Assembly (NCBI GenBank): GCA_000166095.1
Contig: CP002278.1
Coordinates: 32,001 to 96,000, forward strand
DNA length: 64,000 bases
From: Methanothermus fervidus DSM 2088
Lineage (GTDB): Archaea > Methanobacteriota > Methanobacteria > DSM-2088 > Methanothermaceae
Direction of reading: 5' to 3'
Below, piece by piece: positions 18,407 to 29,004 of this stretch. The position numbers and the translations under genes are program-made. The notes beneath the pieces were generated by a model. It was not told the DNA's origin, did no database searches, and saw nothing but the letters and a program-made list of their open reading frames with translations. Position 1 is the stretch's first letter. Each line of letters starts with the position of its first letter.

Positions 18407-20110
18407 TCACATGAAAACCTTGCCTTCTTGGAGGAATAAATGTTCAAGGCCAGGTCCTAATGTTAATATTGGGAAGAATGTAAGTGCACCAACAATTATT
18501 ATCACAGATATAAGCATTATGACAAAAACTGGGTTTGTTGTTGGAAATGATACTGCTGTTGCAGGTATTTTTCCTTTTTTTGCTAATGCACTTCCTATTG
18601 CGATTCCAGGAATTAGACTTAAATATCTGGCTACTAACATTCCAATGCCTGTTGTTATATTATAGAATAATGTATTGACATTTAATCCTGCAAAAGCAGA
18701 TCCATTGTTGGCATGTGCTGAAAAGTATGCATATAAAATTTCACTTAATCCATGTGCTGAAGGATTACCTAAACTTGATAATCCATATGGAGTTGTTGCT
18801 GCAATTGCAGCAAGGGTTAACATACTAACATTTATTCCAACTATTCCAATTACAGCCATTTTCATTTCAAATATCCCTAATTTTTTTCTCAAGAATTCAG
18901 GAGTTCTTCCTATCATTAAACCTACAATAAACATAGTTAATATTATATAGTAAAGCATGAGAACTAATCCTACACCACATCCACCAAAAATATTGCTTAC
19001 ACCCATGAGAAACATGTACATCATTCCTGTGAGTGGCATGTCACTGTCATGCATATGATTTACAGCGCCACATTCAATTCCAGTTGTTTGTATTCCAAAT
19101 AATACTGAAGGTGTTACACCAAAACGTACTTCTTTACCTTCTAAATTTTCACCTGTAACTCCAATTTTTTCTAATAATGGATTTAGCTTATATTCTGACC
19201 ATAAAGCTAATGCGAGAGCCATTGATATGATTACCATTACTGCAACATAAATTGCAATCCCTTGCCTGCTATTTCTAATTAAGTATCCAAACATGAAAAT
19301 TTGGGCTGCTGGTATTAATGAAAATAACAAGGTTTCTGCAAAGTTTGTATATATATTTGGATTTTCAAAAGGATGTGCAGAATTTGTTCCGAAAAATCCT
19401 CCACCGTTAGTTCCAAGTATTTTAATTGCTTCTTGAGATGCTACAGGGCCCAAAGCTATAATCTGTTTACCACCTTCAAAAGTTTTAGCTGTAATATATG
19501 GACTAAATGTTTGAATTACTCCTTGGGAAATTAAAAACAGTGCAAAAATAATGCATAAAGGTAATAAAACATACAATGTCATTCTTGTAACATCTACCCA
19601 AAAATTACCTATTTTATCAGTATTACTACGTATAAAACCTCTTATAAATGCGAGAAGTGGTGCCATTCCTGCAGCTGCAGAAAGAAAATTATGCACTGTT
19701 AGCCCTATCATCTGTGTCAAGTAACTCATTGTATTTTCTCCTGCATATGCCTGCCAATTAGTATTGGTCATAAAAGAAATTGCAGTATTTAGTGCAGTAT
19801 CCCATCTAACTGGTGGGAACCCCTGTGGATTAAGAGGTAAAAATGCTTGAATTTCTTGTAATAAAAACAATGCTGTCAACATGACTGTATTGAAAATTGT
19901 GAATGCAATGGCATATTCTTTCCAATTCATTTCTCTCTTCTCATCTATATTACATATTTTGTAAATAAAATTCTCTATAGGACGTACAATGGGAGTAATG
20001 AATGTTTTTTTTCCTGTAAAAACTCTTGCCATGTATTTACCTAAAGGCCATGCAAGAAATGTGAGTAATATGTAAAAAGCAATGATGTATGTGATGTTAT
20101 CAGCATTCAT
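18407..20110 (-). CDS. kdpA: Potassium-transporting ATPase KdpA (channel subunit)
   Basis: About 567 residues with roughly ten membrane helices. It shows the four selectivity-filter regions of the SKT superfamily, such as TNTNWQAYAGENTMSY, LGTNGGGFFGTNSAHPFENP, TGIECGAVNHMHD and AHANNGSAFAGL. The start is the ATG at 20110, because GGGGGTGAAAAATTT precedes it; the frame extends upstream to a TTG at 20134. kdpA-B-C form one operon. No kdpF, kdpD or kdpE is present in the window, so control must be of another type. Confidence 0.95.
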   Translation of the reverse strand: MNADNITYIIAFYILLTFLAWPLGKYMARVFTGKKTFITPIVRPIENFIYKICNIDEKREMNWKEYAIAFTIFNTVMLTALFLLQEIQAFLPLNPQGFPPVRWDTALNTAISFMTNTNWQAYAGENTMSYLTQMIGLTVHNFLSAAAGMAPLLAFIRGFIRSNTDKIGNFWVDVTRMTLYVLLPLCIIFALFLISQGVIQTFSPYITAKTFEGGKQIIALGPVASQEAIKILGTNGGGFFGTNSAHPFENPNIYTNFAETLLFSLIPAAQIFMFGYLIRNSRQGIAIYVAVMVIISMALALALWSEYKLNPLLEKIGVTGENLEGKEVRFGVTPSVLFGIQTTGIECGAVNHMHDSDMPLTGMMYMFLMGVSNIFGGCGVGLVLMLYYIILTMFIVGLMIGRTPEFLRKKLGIFEMKMAVIGIVGINVSMLTLAAIAATTPYGLSSLGNPSAHGLSEILYAYFSAHANNGSAFAGLNVNTLFYNITTGIGMLVARYLSLIPGIAIGSALAKKGKIPATAVSFPTTNPVFVIMLISVIIIVGALTFFPILTLGPGLEHLFLQEGKVFM

Positions 20111-20200
20111 AAATTTTTCACCCCCTATACACAAGAATGTAAAATGAAAATTGTTAGTTTTTTTCCAGTATTTACTTAAGATCTGGAATATGACTAATTG

Positions 20201-20220
20201 ACTATATCCTATATATAGTT
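20201..20220 (-). promoter_or_regulatory. kdpA promoter TATA box overlapped by an inverted repeat
   Basis: On the minus strand the sequence reads AACTATATATAGGATATAGT. A TATA box lies at its 5' side, and the arms ACTATAT (20201-20207) and ATATAGT (20213-20219) form a perfect 7-bp inverted repeat with a 5-base spacer. The leader to the kdpA ATG would be about 75 bases. A repressor site overlapping TATA is possible, but an AT-rich palindrome can arise by chance. Confidence 0.35.
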
Positions 20221-20352
20221 TTTGGTAAATTTTGTATCATAAAAAACTTTCGCAAATTTTATAAGGTGTAGAAAATTTTTAAGAAAAATTAAGAACTTTT
20301 CTTTTGTAAAATAAATTTAAGAACAAAATAAACTTGATTTTAATATTTTTAT

Positions 20353-21261
20353 TTATGGTTCTTTAAATATTTTATAAAGAATTGCTTTTTGTGTATGAAG
20401 ACGATTTTCTGCTTGATCCCAGACAACAGAATTTGGACCATCTATAACATCACTGGTTGTTTCTTCACCTCTAACTGCTGGAAGGCAGTGCATAAATATT
20501 GCATCTTCCTTTGCATGACTCATTAGTTTCTTATTAACCTGATATTTTTTAAATGCTTTCAATCTAGTTTTACGTTCATTTTCTTGCCCCATGCTAATCC
20601 ACACATCTGTATAAACAACGTCTGCGCCTTTAACAGCTTCAATGGCATCTGAAGTGATATTTATTTTTGCCCCTGTTTTTTTAGCAATTTTTAATGCCTT
20701 ATTTACGATTTTATTTGAAGGTTCATAACCTTTAGGTGAAGCTACTGAAATATCAATGCCTAATATAGAAGATATCAGAATTAAAGAATTACAAACATTG
20801 TTCCCATCTCCAACAAAAGCCAATTTAATATTAAATCCACCTTTATATTCTTTTATGGTTTGCATGTCTGCAAGTGCCTGACATGGGTGTTCCTCATCTG
20901 TTAAACCATTTATCACAGGAATAGTAGAATGTTTGGCTAGCTCAATAACATCTTTATGTCTGTTTGCTCTAATCATTATTCCATCTACATATCTACTCAT
21001 AACTTTTGCAGTATCTGCTATTAATTCACCTCTTCCTAATTGTAATTCTGAAGAAGGTAAATAGAGAGCATTGCCCCCTAATTGTAACACTGCTACCTCA
21101 AATGAAACTCTAGTCCTTGTTGATGGTTTTTCAAAAATCATTGCAAGGACTTTATCTTTTAAAACTTTTTCTTTTATTTTTCCATTTTTAAACTTTTCAG
21201 CTATGTCTATTAATTCTTCGACTTCATCTTTAATATCACAAACAGATAAAACATGTTTCAT
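20353..21261 (-). CDS. argF: Ornithine carbamoyltransferase
   Basis: 302 residues. The carbamoyl-phosphate site FEKPSTRTRVSFE is near residues 47-59. MSRYVDGIMIRANRH, HPCQALADMQTI and the ornithine-site HCLPAVRGEE are all present. It makes citrulline from ornithine and carbamoyl phosphate in arginine biosynthesis. It is preceded by GGAGGAGAAAAC and lies 29 bases downstream of purD on the same strand. Confidence 0.95.
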   Translation of the reverse strand: MKHVLSVCDIKDEVEELIDIAEKFKNGKIKEKVLKDKVLAMIFEKPSTRTRVSFEVAVLQLGGNALYLPSSELQLGRGELIADTAKVMSRYVDGIMIRANRHKDVIELAKHSTIPVINGLTDEEHPCQALADMQTIKEYKGGFNIKLAFVGDGNNVCNSLILISSILGIDISVASPKGYEPSNKIVNKALKIAKKTGAKINITSDAIEAVKGADVVYTDVWISMGQENERKTRLKAFKKYQVNKKLMSHAKEDAIFMHCLPAVRGEETTSDVIDGPNSVVWDQAENRLHTQKAILYKIFKEP

Positions 21262-21290
21262 GTTTTCTCCTCCAAAAAAATAAAAAAATG

Positions 21291-22604
21291 TTATTCTTTT
21301 CTTAGGGAATTCATATGTTCAATTCTTTTTTCAATTAATTCACGAGTGCCAATATCTCTCCTATGGTAAACTTTACCTTCAACATAATTAGTTGCTTTTT
21401 CACAAAGTCTTTCAGCCTTGTATATACTATCTCCTTCTGCTACCAATCCTAAAGATCTAGAAGATGTCATGTAAATTTTATTATTTTTCTGAGTTACAGA
21501 TGCATAATACAATTTTACACCTAATTTTGAAATTTCCTTTTCATTTATCTTTATTGGATGACCAGCAAATTTTGTTTTTGGATATCCTTCTGGAACTATA
21601 TATTTACACACAGTTGCTTTTTTTCTAAAATCTGCTTTTTTCAAATTACCATCTACTATTCTCTCACATATTTCTAAAAAACTATCTTTGAGCAATGGTA
21701 AAACATTCATTGCTTCAGGATCACCAAATCTAGCGTTATATTCTACAATTTTTGGACCATCTGCACATAACATAAATTGCCCATATAGTATACCCTTATA
21801 TGGCCCAACTTCTTTGTTTATAGCCTTTAAAGTATTTTTCATTATTTTAACAGCTTTGTTATATTCATCACGTCTTAAAAATGGCAGCAACCCATCTTTA
21901 TCAGAGTATGAACCCATACCTCCAGTTATAGGTCCAGTATCTCCCTCAAAAGCATGTGGATGATCTTGAACTGCAGGCATTGGGACCAATTTTTTACCAT
22001 CACAAAAAGCTTGCAACGTGAATTCTTCACCTAACAATCTTTCTTCAATTATTACTTTTGAATATCCTCCTATTTTATTTTCAATTACTTGTTTAGCATA
22101 TTGCTTGGCTTCTTCATTGTCTTTCAAATGTTCTCCAACAACTTTTACACCTTTTCCACCCGTGAGCCCAACTGGTTTAACAGCTACATCTTTGTCAAAA
22201 TTATCAAGGAATTCACAAACTTCTTCGTAATTATCAAATACGCGGTAAAATACAGAACCTTCTATATCATATTTGTCAAATAATTTTCGCATGAAAAACT
22301 TATTTGTTTCTATTTTTGCAGCATCTTTGGTAGGACCAACACAATCTATCCCGGCCTTCATCAATTCATCAACAATTCCTTTTTCTAGAGGAGATTCCGG
22401 TCCTATGACTGCAATGTCTATGTTATTTTTTAAAGCAAAGTCTCTAATTTTTTCTACATTGTTTTCATCCATTATTTTATATTCTGAAATTCGTGCTATC
22501 CCCGGATTTAAATTGCTCATAACAGAATAAATCTCTGCTTCTCCATGTAACGATTCACATATTACATGTTCTCGTGCTCCACCACCAACTACTAGTACTT
22601 TCAT
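21291..22604 (-). CDS. purD: Phosphoribosylamine-glycine ligase (GAR synthetase)
   Basis: 437 residues. The N-domain [19 protein letters not shown] is followed by an ATP-grasp domain ([47 protein letters not shown]). It performs step two of purine synthesis. The open frame extends 31 codons further, but AGGAGG at 22613-22618 sits 8 bases before the ATG at 22604, so MKVLVVGG is the likely N-terminus. The gene is divergent from ilvB, with promoters in the 67-base interval. Confidence 0.95.
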   Translation of the reverse strand: MKVLVVGGGAREHVICESLHGEAEIYSVMSNLNPGIARISEYKIMDENNVEKIRDFALKNNIDIAVIGPESPLEKGIVDELMKAGIDCVGPTKDAAKIETNKFFMRKLFDKYDIEGSVFYRVFDNYEEVCEFLDNFDKDVAVKPVGLTGGKGVKVVGEHLKDNEEAKQYAKQVIENKIGGYSKVIIEERLLGEEFTLQAFCDGKKLVPMPAVQDHPHAFEGDTGPITGGMGSYSDKDGLLPFLRRDEYNKAVKIMKNTLKAINKEVGPYKGILYGQFMLCADGPKIVEYNARFGDPEAMNVLPLLKDSFLEICERIVDGNLKKADFRKKATVCKYIVPEGYPKTKFAGHPIKINEKEISKLGVKLYYASVTQKNNKIYMTSSRSLGLVAEGDSIYKAERLCEKATNYVEGKVYHRRDIGTRELIEKRIEHMNSLRKE

Positions 22605-22671
22605 GAACATAACCTCCTTATATATAATTATAAACTTAAGGATTAATAAGGCATGAAACAGAGGTGTCAGC

Positions 22672-24393
22672 ATGAATGGAGGGGAAGCATTAGTCAAATC
22701 ATTGATTGACCAGGGTACAAAAATTGTTTTTGGATACCCTGGCGGAGCAGTTTTACCTCTATATGATGTAATATTTGATTCAGAGTTGGAACATATATTA
22801 GTTAGGCATGAACAATGTGCGGCACATGCAGCAGATGGTTATGCTCGTGCCTCAGGTAAAGTAGGAGTATGTATAGCCACTTCAGGCCCTGGTGCAACAA
22901 ATTTAGTTACAGGTATAGCTACAGCATATATGGATTCTTCACCTATTATAGCTATTACTGGACAAGTTCCAACAAACATGATAGGTAACGATGCATTTCA
23001 AGAAGTTGATATAATAGGAATAACAATGCCAATTACTAAACACAGTTTTAGGCCAAATCATCCTGATGAAATACCTCCAATTATACGTTCTGCATTCAAG
23101 TTAGCATCAACAGGTAGACCAGGGCCAATTGTAATAGATTTACCAAAAGATATTCAAGAAGGAGAATTAAGTAAATATCAGGACAAGGGATTAGAATTAC
23201 CAGGTTATAACCCAACAATAGAAGGTCATCCACTACAAGTGAAAAGAGCTGCCGAAGCTATATGTAAATCTGAAAGGCCAATCATTCTGGCAGGTGGGGG
23301 AGTTATAATATCCAATGCTTCAGAAGAAATAAAAACTCTTTCAAGAATTATTAATGCTCCAGTTACAACGACATTACTAGGTAAAGGAGCTATACCTGAA
23401 GATGACCCTATGTCTATAGGAATGTTAGGCATGCACGGAAGAAAAGTAGCAAATTTAGCTGTAAATGAATCTGATTGTATTATTGCAGTAGGATGTAGAT
23501 TTTCAGACCGTACAACTGGCGATGTAAATAAATTTGCACCTAATGCTAAAATAATACACATAGACATTGATCCTGCAGAAATTTCAAAAAATATAGAAGC
23601 AGATATTCCAATTGTAGGCGATGCAAAAACAGTCTTAAGACAAATAATAAATTGTTTAAAAAACAAAAAAGTTAATCCAGCCACTAAAAAATGGTTAAAT
23701 GAAATAATTCAAAATAAAGAAAAATATAAACCTAAAATGGATTTTGAATCCATACCTTTAAAGCCACAAAGAGTTGTAAAAGAACTTTCTGAAGCAATTA
23801 ATAAAGACACTATAATAACAGCAGATGTTGGTCAAAATCAAATGTGGATGGCACACTTCTTTAATGCAAGAGGCCCAAGAACATTTATTTCGTCAGGTGG
23901 ATTAGGCACAATGGGATTTGGATTTCCGGCAGCTTTAGGTGCAAAGGTAGCAAAACCTGAAAACAGTGTTGTTGCTGTTTGTGGCGATGGTGGATTTTTA
24001 ATGACTTGTCAAGATTTAGCAACTATAAGGGAATATGATATTCCATTGGTTATTTGCATAATGGACAACAGATATTTAGGTATGGTTGCACAATGGCAAA
24101 AATTGTTTTATGATAGAAGGTTATCTCATTCTTATTTAGGTGAAGTTCCAGATTTCGTAGAGCTAGCAGAATCTTTTAAAATCAATGCTGAACGTGTAGA
24201 AAAACCTGGAGAAGTTAAAGAAGCTGTGAAACATGCAATTAAGTCAGGAGAACCTACTGTATTAGATATCATAATCGACCCCGAGGAAATATTACCAATG
24301 GTTCCACCAGGTCATGGATTAACAGAAATAATCGGAGAAAAAGAAAATTTTAAAAAAACTAGTGAAAAAGAAAGTAAAAAGGTAAGGGCGTGA
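22672..24393 (+). CDS. ilvB: Acetolactate synthase, large (catalytic) subunit
   Basis: 573 residues. It has the N-terminal TPP-pyrimidine domain ([34 protein letters not shown] with the catalytic Glu), a central FAD-binding domain ([13 protein letters not shown]), and the C-terminal TPP/Mg motif [29 protein letters not shown]. It condenses pyruvate to acetolactate, or pyruvate with 2-oxobutyrate, for valine, leucine and isoleucine. It heads the ilvB-N-C-marker 12 transcript. GAGGTG precedes the ATG. Confidence 0.96.
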   Translation: MNGGEALVKSLIDQGTKIVFGYPGGAVLPLYDVIFDSELEHILVRHEQCAAHAADGYARASGKVGVCIATSGPGATNLVTGIATAYMDSSPIIAITGQVPTNMIGNDAFQEVDIIGITMPITKHSFRPNHPDEIPPIIRSAFKLASTGRPGPIVIDLPKDIQEGELSKYQDKGLELPGYNPTIEGHPLQVKRAAEAICKSERPIILAGGGVIISNASEEIKTLSRIINAPVTTTLLGKGAIPEDDPMSIGMLGMHGRKVANLAVNESDCIIAVGCRFSDRTTGDVNKFAPNAKIIHIDIDPAEISKNIEADIPIVGDAKTVLRQIINCLKNKKVNPATKKWLNEIIQNKEKYKPKMDFESIPLKPQRVVKELSEAINKDTIITADVGQNQMWMAHFFNARGPRTFISSGGLGTMGFGFPAALGAKVAKPENSVVAVCGDGGFLMTCQDLATIREYDIPLVICIMDNRYLGMVAQWQKLFYDRRLSHSYLGEVPDFVELAESFKINAERVEKPGEVKEAVKHAIKSGEPTVLDIIIDPEEILPMVPPGHGLTEIIGEKENFKKTSEKESKKVRA

Positions 24394-24398
24394 TTTAG

Positions 24399-24890
24399 AT
24401 GCGTACTCATACAATATCTGCGTTGGTAGAACATAAACCAGGAGTTTTACAAAGAATATCTGGTTTATTTACTAGAAGAGGTTATAATATTGAAAGCATA
24501 ACAGTGGGAGAATCTGAAAATCCAGAGTTGGCAAGAATGACTATAATAGTTAAAGGAGATGAAAAAGTATTAGAACAAATCACAAAACAATTAAATAAGC
24601 TTGTAGACGTTATAAAAGTTAGAGATTTAGATCCAAAAACTACAGTGATGAGAGAATTATGTTTAATAAAAGTACATGCACCTGATGAATCTTCACGTTC
24701 AGAAGTAATACAATATGCTAATATATTTAGAGGTAGAATAGTTGATGTAAGTCCTGAAACATTGACAGTAGAAGTCACAGGGGATCCTGAAAAGATAAAT
24801 GCATTAATTTCTTTATTAGAATCTTTTGGTATAAAAGAATTGGCTAGAACAGGCCCTACTGCTATTTCAAGAGGTAAAAAAACTATATAA
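24399..24890 (+). CDS. ilvN: Acetolactate synthase, small (regulatory) subunit
   Basis: 163 residues. The N-terminal ACT domain ([34 protein letters not shown]) binds valine as feedback inhibitor in this family. The C-terminal domain ([35 protein letters not shown]) contacts the catalytic subunit. It starts 5 bases after ilvB and lies 14 bases before ilvC. The two-domain length is normal. Confidence 0.95.
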   Translation: MRTHTISALVEHKPGVLQRISGLFTRRGYNIESITVGESENPELARMTIIVKGDEKVLEQITKQLNKLVDVIKVRDLDPKTTVMRELCLIKVHAPDESSRSEVIQYANIFRGRIVDVSPETLTVEVTGDPEKINALISLLESFGIKELARTGPTAISRGKKTI

Positions 24891-24904
24891 AAGGAGGGAT
24901 CATC

Positions 24905-25891
24905 ATGAAAATTTATCATGAAAAGGATATAGATATGGGAGTACTTGAGGATAAAACTATTGCAGTAATTGGATATGGTAGTCAAGGTAGAGCACAGGCA
25001 TTAAATATGCGTGATAGTGGGTTAAATGTAATAGTTGGTGTTAGAAAAGATGGTAAGTCATGGAATATCGCCAAAAATGATGGTATGGAAGTAACAACAA
25101 TTGAAGATGCTTCCAAGAGGGCTGACATTGTTCATGTTTTAATACCTGATGAAGTTCAACCAAAAGTTTATGAAAAATACATAAAATCAGGACTTGAAGA
25201 TGGAAACACTCTTTCATTTTCTCATGGATATAATATTCATTTTAAAAACATAATTCCTCCTAAGAACGTAAATGTTACAATGATAGCTCCTAAAGGACCG
25301 GGAGCAATGGTACGACGTACTTATAAAGAAGGATTTGGAATTCCAGCATTAGTCGCCGTTGAAGTAGATGTAACAGGAGATGCGTTAGATCAAGCACTTG
25401 CAATGGGTAAAGCATGTGGCTTTGCTAGGGCAGGTATATTAAGAACGACGTTCAAAGAAGAAACAGAAACAGATTTGTTTGGTGAACAGGTTGTATTATG
25501 TGGTGGTGTAACTGAACTTATAAAAGCAGCGTTTGATACTTTAGTTGAGGCTGGTTATCAACCAGAAATAGCTTATTTTGAGACATGCCATGAACTCAAG
25601 TTAATAATAGATTTAATATATGAAAAGGGATTGACAGGAATGTGGAAAAACGTAAGTAATACTGCAGAGTATGGAGGTTTAACAAGAAGAGAAAGAGTTA
25701 TATCCCAAGAAGTACGCAATGAAATGAAGAAAATACTCAAAGAAATACAAAAAGGTGAATTTGCAAGAGAGTGGGCATTAGAAAATCAAGTTGGTAGACC
25801 CGTCCTCAAGCGACTAAGAGAGATTGAAAAAGAATTAAAAATAGAAAAAGTAGGATCAAAACTTAGAAAACTCTGTGGATTAGAAAAGTAG
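24905..25891 (+). CDS. ilvC: Ketol-acid reductoisomerase
   Basis: 328 residues, class I. The Rossmann motif [27 protein letters not shown] is followed by [11 protein letters not shown] and the all-helical domain with Mg-binding acidic residues ([45 protein letters not shown]). It converts acetolactate to dihydroxyisovalerate. AGGAGGGATCATC precedes the ATG. The next pathway enzyme, ilvD, is 22 kb away at 47876. Confidence 0.96.
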   Translation: MKIYHEKDIDMGVLEDKTIAVIGYGSQGRAQALNMRDSGLNVIVGVRKDGKSWNIAKNDGMEVTTIEDASKRADIVHVLIPDEVQPKVYEKYIKSGLEDGNTLSFSHGYNIHFKNIIPPKNVNVTMIAPKGPGAMVRRTYKEGFGIPALVAVEVDVTGDALDQALAMGKACGFARAGILRTTFKEETETDLFGEQVVLCGGVTELIKAAFDTLVEAGYQPEIAYFETCHELKLIIDLIYEKGLTGMWKNVSNTAEYGGLTRRERVISQEVRNEMKKILKEIQKGEFAREWALENQVGRPVLKRLREIEKELKIEKVGSKLRKLCGLEK

Positions 25892-25898
25892 GTGGAAT

Positions 25899-26885
25899 AT
25901 GGTATTTGTTGGTATGGATCATGGTACAACTGGTATTTCTTTTGCTATTTTAAATTTTGATGAATTTAAATATTTTAAATTACGTAGAGATTTACTTTCA
26001 AAAGGTAAAATTTCGGCATTGGAAGAACTTTCAAAAAGAGTAGATTTAGATGAAATAAAATTAATGGCAGTCACATATGCTATGGGTGATGGAATAAATA
26101 AAATTCAATCATTAGATAAAGTTGAAAATCGTGGCATATTATCAATTAAAGGTGCAGGAAAAGTAACTGGTGGTGGAACAAAAGTATTTGATGAAATAAA
26201 AAATTCTAAGATACCTGCAATATTGATACCAGGTATTCATCGAAGGCTCCCATGCTTAGATGAAAGATTTAAAGCTGCATATTCTCATCATGCAAGCGCA
26301 GAAAAAGTTAGTATTTGTTATAATGCATATCTAGAGACTGGTTGGAAAAACATGATTGTCAGCGATATAAGTTCTAACACTGTCAGTATATTATTACAAG
26401 ATGGTAAGATAAAGGGTGGAATAGATGCATGTCTAGGTGCTATGGGTGTAATTCATGGCCCTTTAGATCTTGAAATGATTCGTAAAATCGATAGTGGAAT
26501 TAAAACTGCCAATGAATGTTTTTCGCAAGCTGGTGCAATTAAAATAGCAAAAATAAATACAAAAGTGTATCTTGCAAAAGATGAATTATGGAAAAGATTT
26601 AAAAAAGGCGATAAAAGAGCAAAATTAGCAATTGAAACGATGAAGATGACAATTGAAATGGAAATACATGGATTAGCAGGAATATCTGATGAACTAGATG
26701 GAATAGTGTTGACAGGTTCTATGGTTGATTACAAAGAATTCTATAATTCTTTAAAAGATAAATTAAATGATTTAGCACCTGTAAAAAGGCTTTCAGCAGC
26801 CTCAGGTTGTGTAGGTAGTGCTCAAATAGCAAGAGATGTTTACAATGGAAAGAGAAATATATTAGGTATAGAAGTTGATCTCTAA
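25899..26885 (+). CDS. Methanogenesis marker protein 12
   Basis: 328 residues, with an ASKHA-like (actin/acetate kinase-type) N-terminus, VFVGMDHGTTGISFAILNFD. A glycine-rich core VTGGGTKVFDEI and HHASAEKVSICYNAY follow, and GIVLTGSM near the C-terminus. The family is found only in methanogens; its function is not established, although a sugar-kinase-like nucleotide site is apparent. It lies 7 bases after ilvC and so is probably part of the ilv transcript. Its last 4 bases overlap the convergent LSm gene. Identification rests on sequence resemblance to the marker 12 family. Confidence 0.75.
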   Translation: MVFVGMDHGTTGISFAILNFDEFKYFKLRRDLLSKGKISALEELSKRVDLDEIKLMAVTYAMGDGINKIQSLDKVENRGILSIKGAGKVTGGGTKVFDEIKNSKIPAILIPGIHRRLPCLDERFKAAYSHHASAEKVSICYNAYLETGWKNMIVSDISSNTVSILLQDGKIKGGIDACLGAMGVIHGPLDLEMIRKIDSGIKTANECFSQAGAIKIAKINTKVYLAKDELWKRFKKGDKRAKLAIETMKMTIEMEIHGLAGISDELDGIVLTGSMVDYKEFYNSLKDKLNDLAPVKRLSAASGCVGSAQIARDVYNGKRNILGIEVDL

Positions 26886-27079
26886 TCTGGTTTTGATATT
26901 AACATCACTTTACTACCTTTGATAAATTGTATACCTTCCTCTGTCTCTATAACTGTATTAAAGTAATTATCTATTGCAATTATTCTTCCTTTCATTTCTT
27001 CATTATTTTTAAGAATTATTAAAACTTCTTTATCTTTAAATTTTAAAAATTTAGGATCAACATAAAATTCGTTTTCCAT
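26882..27079 (-). CDS. Small LSm/Sm-like RNA-binding protein
   Basis: 65 residues. The sequence FLKFKDKEVLIILKNNEEMKGRIIAIDNYFNTVIETEEG resembles the Sm1 motif (strand, GxLxxxDxxxNxxL), and IKGSKVMLIS fills the position of the Sm2 motif. Sm-like archaeal proteins form RNA-binding rings. This one is shorter and more diverged than canonical SmAP1, so it is probably a paralogue. It is convergent with, and overlaps by 4 bases, the marker 12 gene. It is possibly co-transcribed with the downstream genes of the metal cluster, which read in the same direction from upstream. Confidence 0.65.
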   Translation of the reverse strand: MENEFYVDPKFLKFKDKEVLIILKNNEEMKGRIIAIDNYFNTVIETEEGIQFIKGSKVMLISKPD

Positions 27080-27101
27080 ATTTTTACACCTTTTAGGCAG
27101 A

Positions 27102-27890
27102 TTATTTCAATTGTATTAATACGGAAGTATTATTAACTTTTCCTGATGGTAATATAAGGCCTTTTTTTACAAACCCTTTAGTATATTCTTCCTTGACTGG
27201 TGAATAGAGAATTGCACGCATGCCTGTGTATGTCCTATAAATTATCCTTGTTTTCGGACTTACATATTTTTTTACATTTTTAAAAACTCTTTTTTTAGGT
27301 TCTGCAAGAGCAGCTATTATTACGATGTCAAAGTTTAGATTTTTTAATGCAGTTTCATCACCACATACTACTTTTATTTCATTGCTAAGACCTAATTTCT
27401 CAAGAACTTTTTTAGATTTTTCAGCTAATTTTGGAACTATTTCTATACTAACACCTTTCATCGAAAATAACTTATTTGTCAAAATAAGTGTTAGAGGTAA
27501 AGGACCTCCACCTATAAACACAATTCTATCATCTGAATTGTATTTTGCAAGCATTGCTTCATTTTGTACTAATTTCACATACCTATCATAAAAATAAAAT
27601 GATTTCAATGTTTTCCAAGGGTCATCAGAATTAATAACCTTTTCAGCATGCTCAATTTCCATTTGGACACTCATTTTGTTGTAAAAATTATAGATAACAT
27701 TTAAAGCCTTAGACATGAATTTATTTTTAAATATATGTTGTGCTTCATCAAAACTAATTGTATTGTCATGTGCTATTTTCTCTAGAGATTTTAAAATTGA
27801 AAATCTAACGTCTTTAGGTACATTCCCATTATATTTTTTTATAGTATCTGCAATTTCAAGTATTTTACCCCAATATTTATAACATGTCAC
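27102..27890 (-). CDS. Nicotianamine synthase-like protein (thermonicotianamine synthase family)
   Basis: 262 residues. An N-terminal helical domain precedes a Rossmann-type SAM-binding domain with RIVFIGGGPLPLTLILTNKLF at about residues 120-140, KLGLSNEIKVVCGDET and FDIVIIAALAEPKKRVFKNVKKYV. This pattern matches the archaeal nicotianamine synthase-like enzyme characterised from Methanothermobacter, which condenses aminopropyl groups from SAM with glutamate. The product chelates Ni, Zn and Fe. It sits directly downstream of a DUF3194-like gene, a cluster-9 metal ABC transporter and, divergently, nikR. A role in metal handling is inference from that context. Confidence 0.82.
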   Translation of the reverse strand: MTCYKYWGKILEIADTIKKYNGNVPKDVRFSILKSLEKIAHDNTISFDEAQHIFKNKFMSKALNVIYNFYNKMSVQMEIEHAEKVINSDDPWKTLKSFYFYDRYVKLVQNEAMLAKYNSDDRIVFIGGGPLPLTLILTNKLFSMKGVSIEIVPKLAEKSKKVLEKLGLSNEIKVVCGDETALKNLNFDIVIIAALAEPKKRVFKNVKKYVSPKTRIIYRTYTGMRAILYSPVKEEYTKGFVKKGLILPSGKVNNTSVLIQLK

Positions 27891-28184
27891 CTAAATCTCC
27901 TCAAATCCATGTTTTCTAACATATTTATCAATTTCTTTATAGACATGTTTTATTGCATTATCAATAATTGTTTTTGGATCATGCCTTGAAATTGGATTTA
28001 AATAAAGTTCTGCATCCACATTGATATCTAATGTTTTTCCATGTTTAACATCAACATTTATTTGAAAATCAAGAATTTCTTTTTTAGGAACTTTTTTCAT
28101 TATATAACCCTGCACAGAATCTGAAATAAATTCTGCAATCTTCTCTATTTCTTTGTTACTGATTTTTAATTTTCGGTGTTCCAT
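27891..28184 (-). CDS. Conserved archaeal protein, DUF3194-like
   Basis: 97 residues, charged and soluble, with a predicted alpha-beta pattern (ISNKEIEKIAEFISDSVQGYIMKKVPKK; FQINVDVKHGKTLDINVDAELYL). It resembles the small methanogen family DUF3194, of unknown function. It directly abuts the nicotianamine synthase-like gene (no gap) and follows the permease gene by 10 bases, so it belongs to the metal-transport operon. No metal-binding motif is visible. Confidence 0.6.
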   Translation of the reverse strand: MEHRKLKISNKEIEKIAEFISDSVQGYIMKKVPKKEILDFQINVDVKHGKTLDINVDAELYLNPISRHDPKTIIDNAIKHVYKEIDKYVRKHGFEEI

Positions 28185-28194
28185 GTTTTAAAAT

Positions 28195-28992
28195 TTATTT
28201 TTCCTTAGTAATATGTGTAATTATAAATAATATAGCTAATACTAAAACTATTGTTGCTCCAGAAGACAAGTTAAGTAAGTATGATAGTTCTAGTCCGATA
28301 AGTGAAGAAATTATTGCAATAAAGGCTGCTATTTTCATCATTGATTCTATTCTTGAAGTATATTTCTTACCTATTGCTGCAGGAATCGTTAGTAGTGCTA
28401 TCGTTAAAATTATACCCATAGCTTTTATAATCATTATTATGCTTATTGCCACAAGGTTCAAAAGAAATAAATAAAATATTGTTGTAGGAACTCCCAAAGC
28501 TTCTGCATATTCTTCATCAAAAGATATAGCTGTAAATTCTTTATTAAATAAAAAGACAGTTGTTAAAATTATTGTATCAAGTATTGTCATTAAAATTAAG
28601 TCTGATTTACTAATCATTAAAATATTTCCAAAAAGATATGTAAAGAGTCCTGATACATAACCGGGTGTTAAATTTACAAATAATATTCCAATTGCCATTC
28701 CAACTGCCCATAATATCCCAATTACGACATCTTCACTAACATCGCTTTTTTCAACAATTATGCCCATCATTGTTGCTAATACTGAAGTAAAAGGTAAAGA
28801 AGTTAATATTGGATTTAAATTTAAAAAATAACCCAGCCCAATTCCTCCAAATGCTGCATGTGATATTCCACCAGCAATAAAAACTATCCTTTTAACAACT
28901 ACATAAGTTCCTATAATTCCACATGCGATTCCAGCTAAAAATGCACCAATTATTGCATTTTGCATAAATTGACATTGTATGACACTGAACAT
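28195..28992 (-). CDS. Metal ABC transporter permease (ZnuB/MntB family)
   Basis: 265 residues with about seven to eight membrane helices. It begins FMQNAIIGAFLAGIACGIIGTYVVVKRIVFIAGGISHAAFGGIGLGYFL, the signature of ABC-3 family permeases, and has the coupling segment AISFDEEYAEALGVP. It forms the membrane channel for the substrate-binding protein and ATPase encoded immediately upstream. The metal (Zn, Mn or other) cannot be read from the sequence. Confidence 0.92.
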   Translation of the reverse strand: MFSVIQCQFMQNAIIGAFLAGIACGIIGTYVVVKRIVFIAGGISHAAFGGIGLGYFLNLNPILTSLPFTSVLATMMGIIVEKSDVSEDVVIGILWAVGMAIGILFVNLTPGYVSGLFTYLFGNILMISKSDLILMTILDTIILTTVFLFNKEFTAISFDEEYAEALGVPTTIFYLFLLNLVAISIIMIIKAMGIILTIALLTIPAAIGKKYTSRIESMMKIAAFIAIISSLIGLELSYLLNLSSGATIVLVLAILFIITHITKEK

Positions 28993-29004
28993 CTTATATA
29001 CCGC

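Noticed and set aside
18403-18447. kdpB start at the ATG at 18447
   Set aside because: It would overlap kdpA by 41 bases and add residues outside the family's conserved start; the GTG at 18402 next to GGAGGTGA is more likely.
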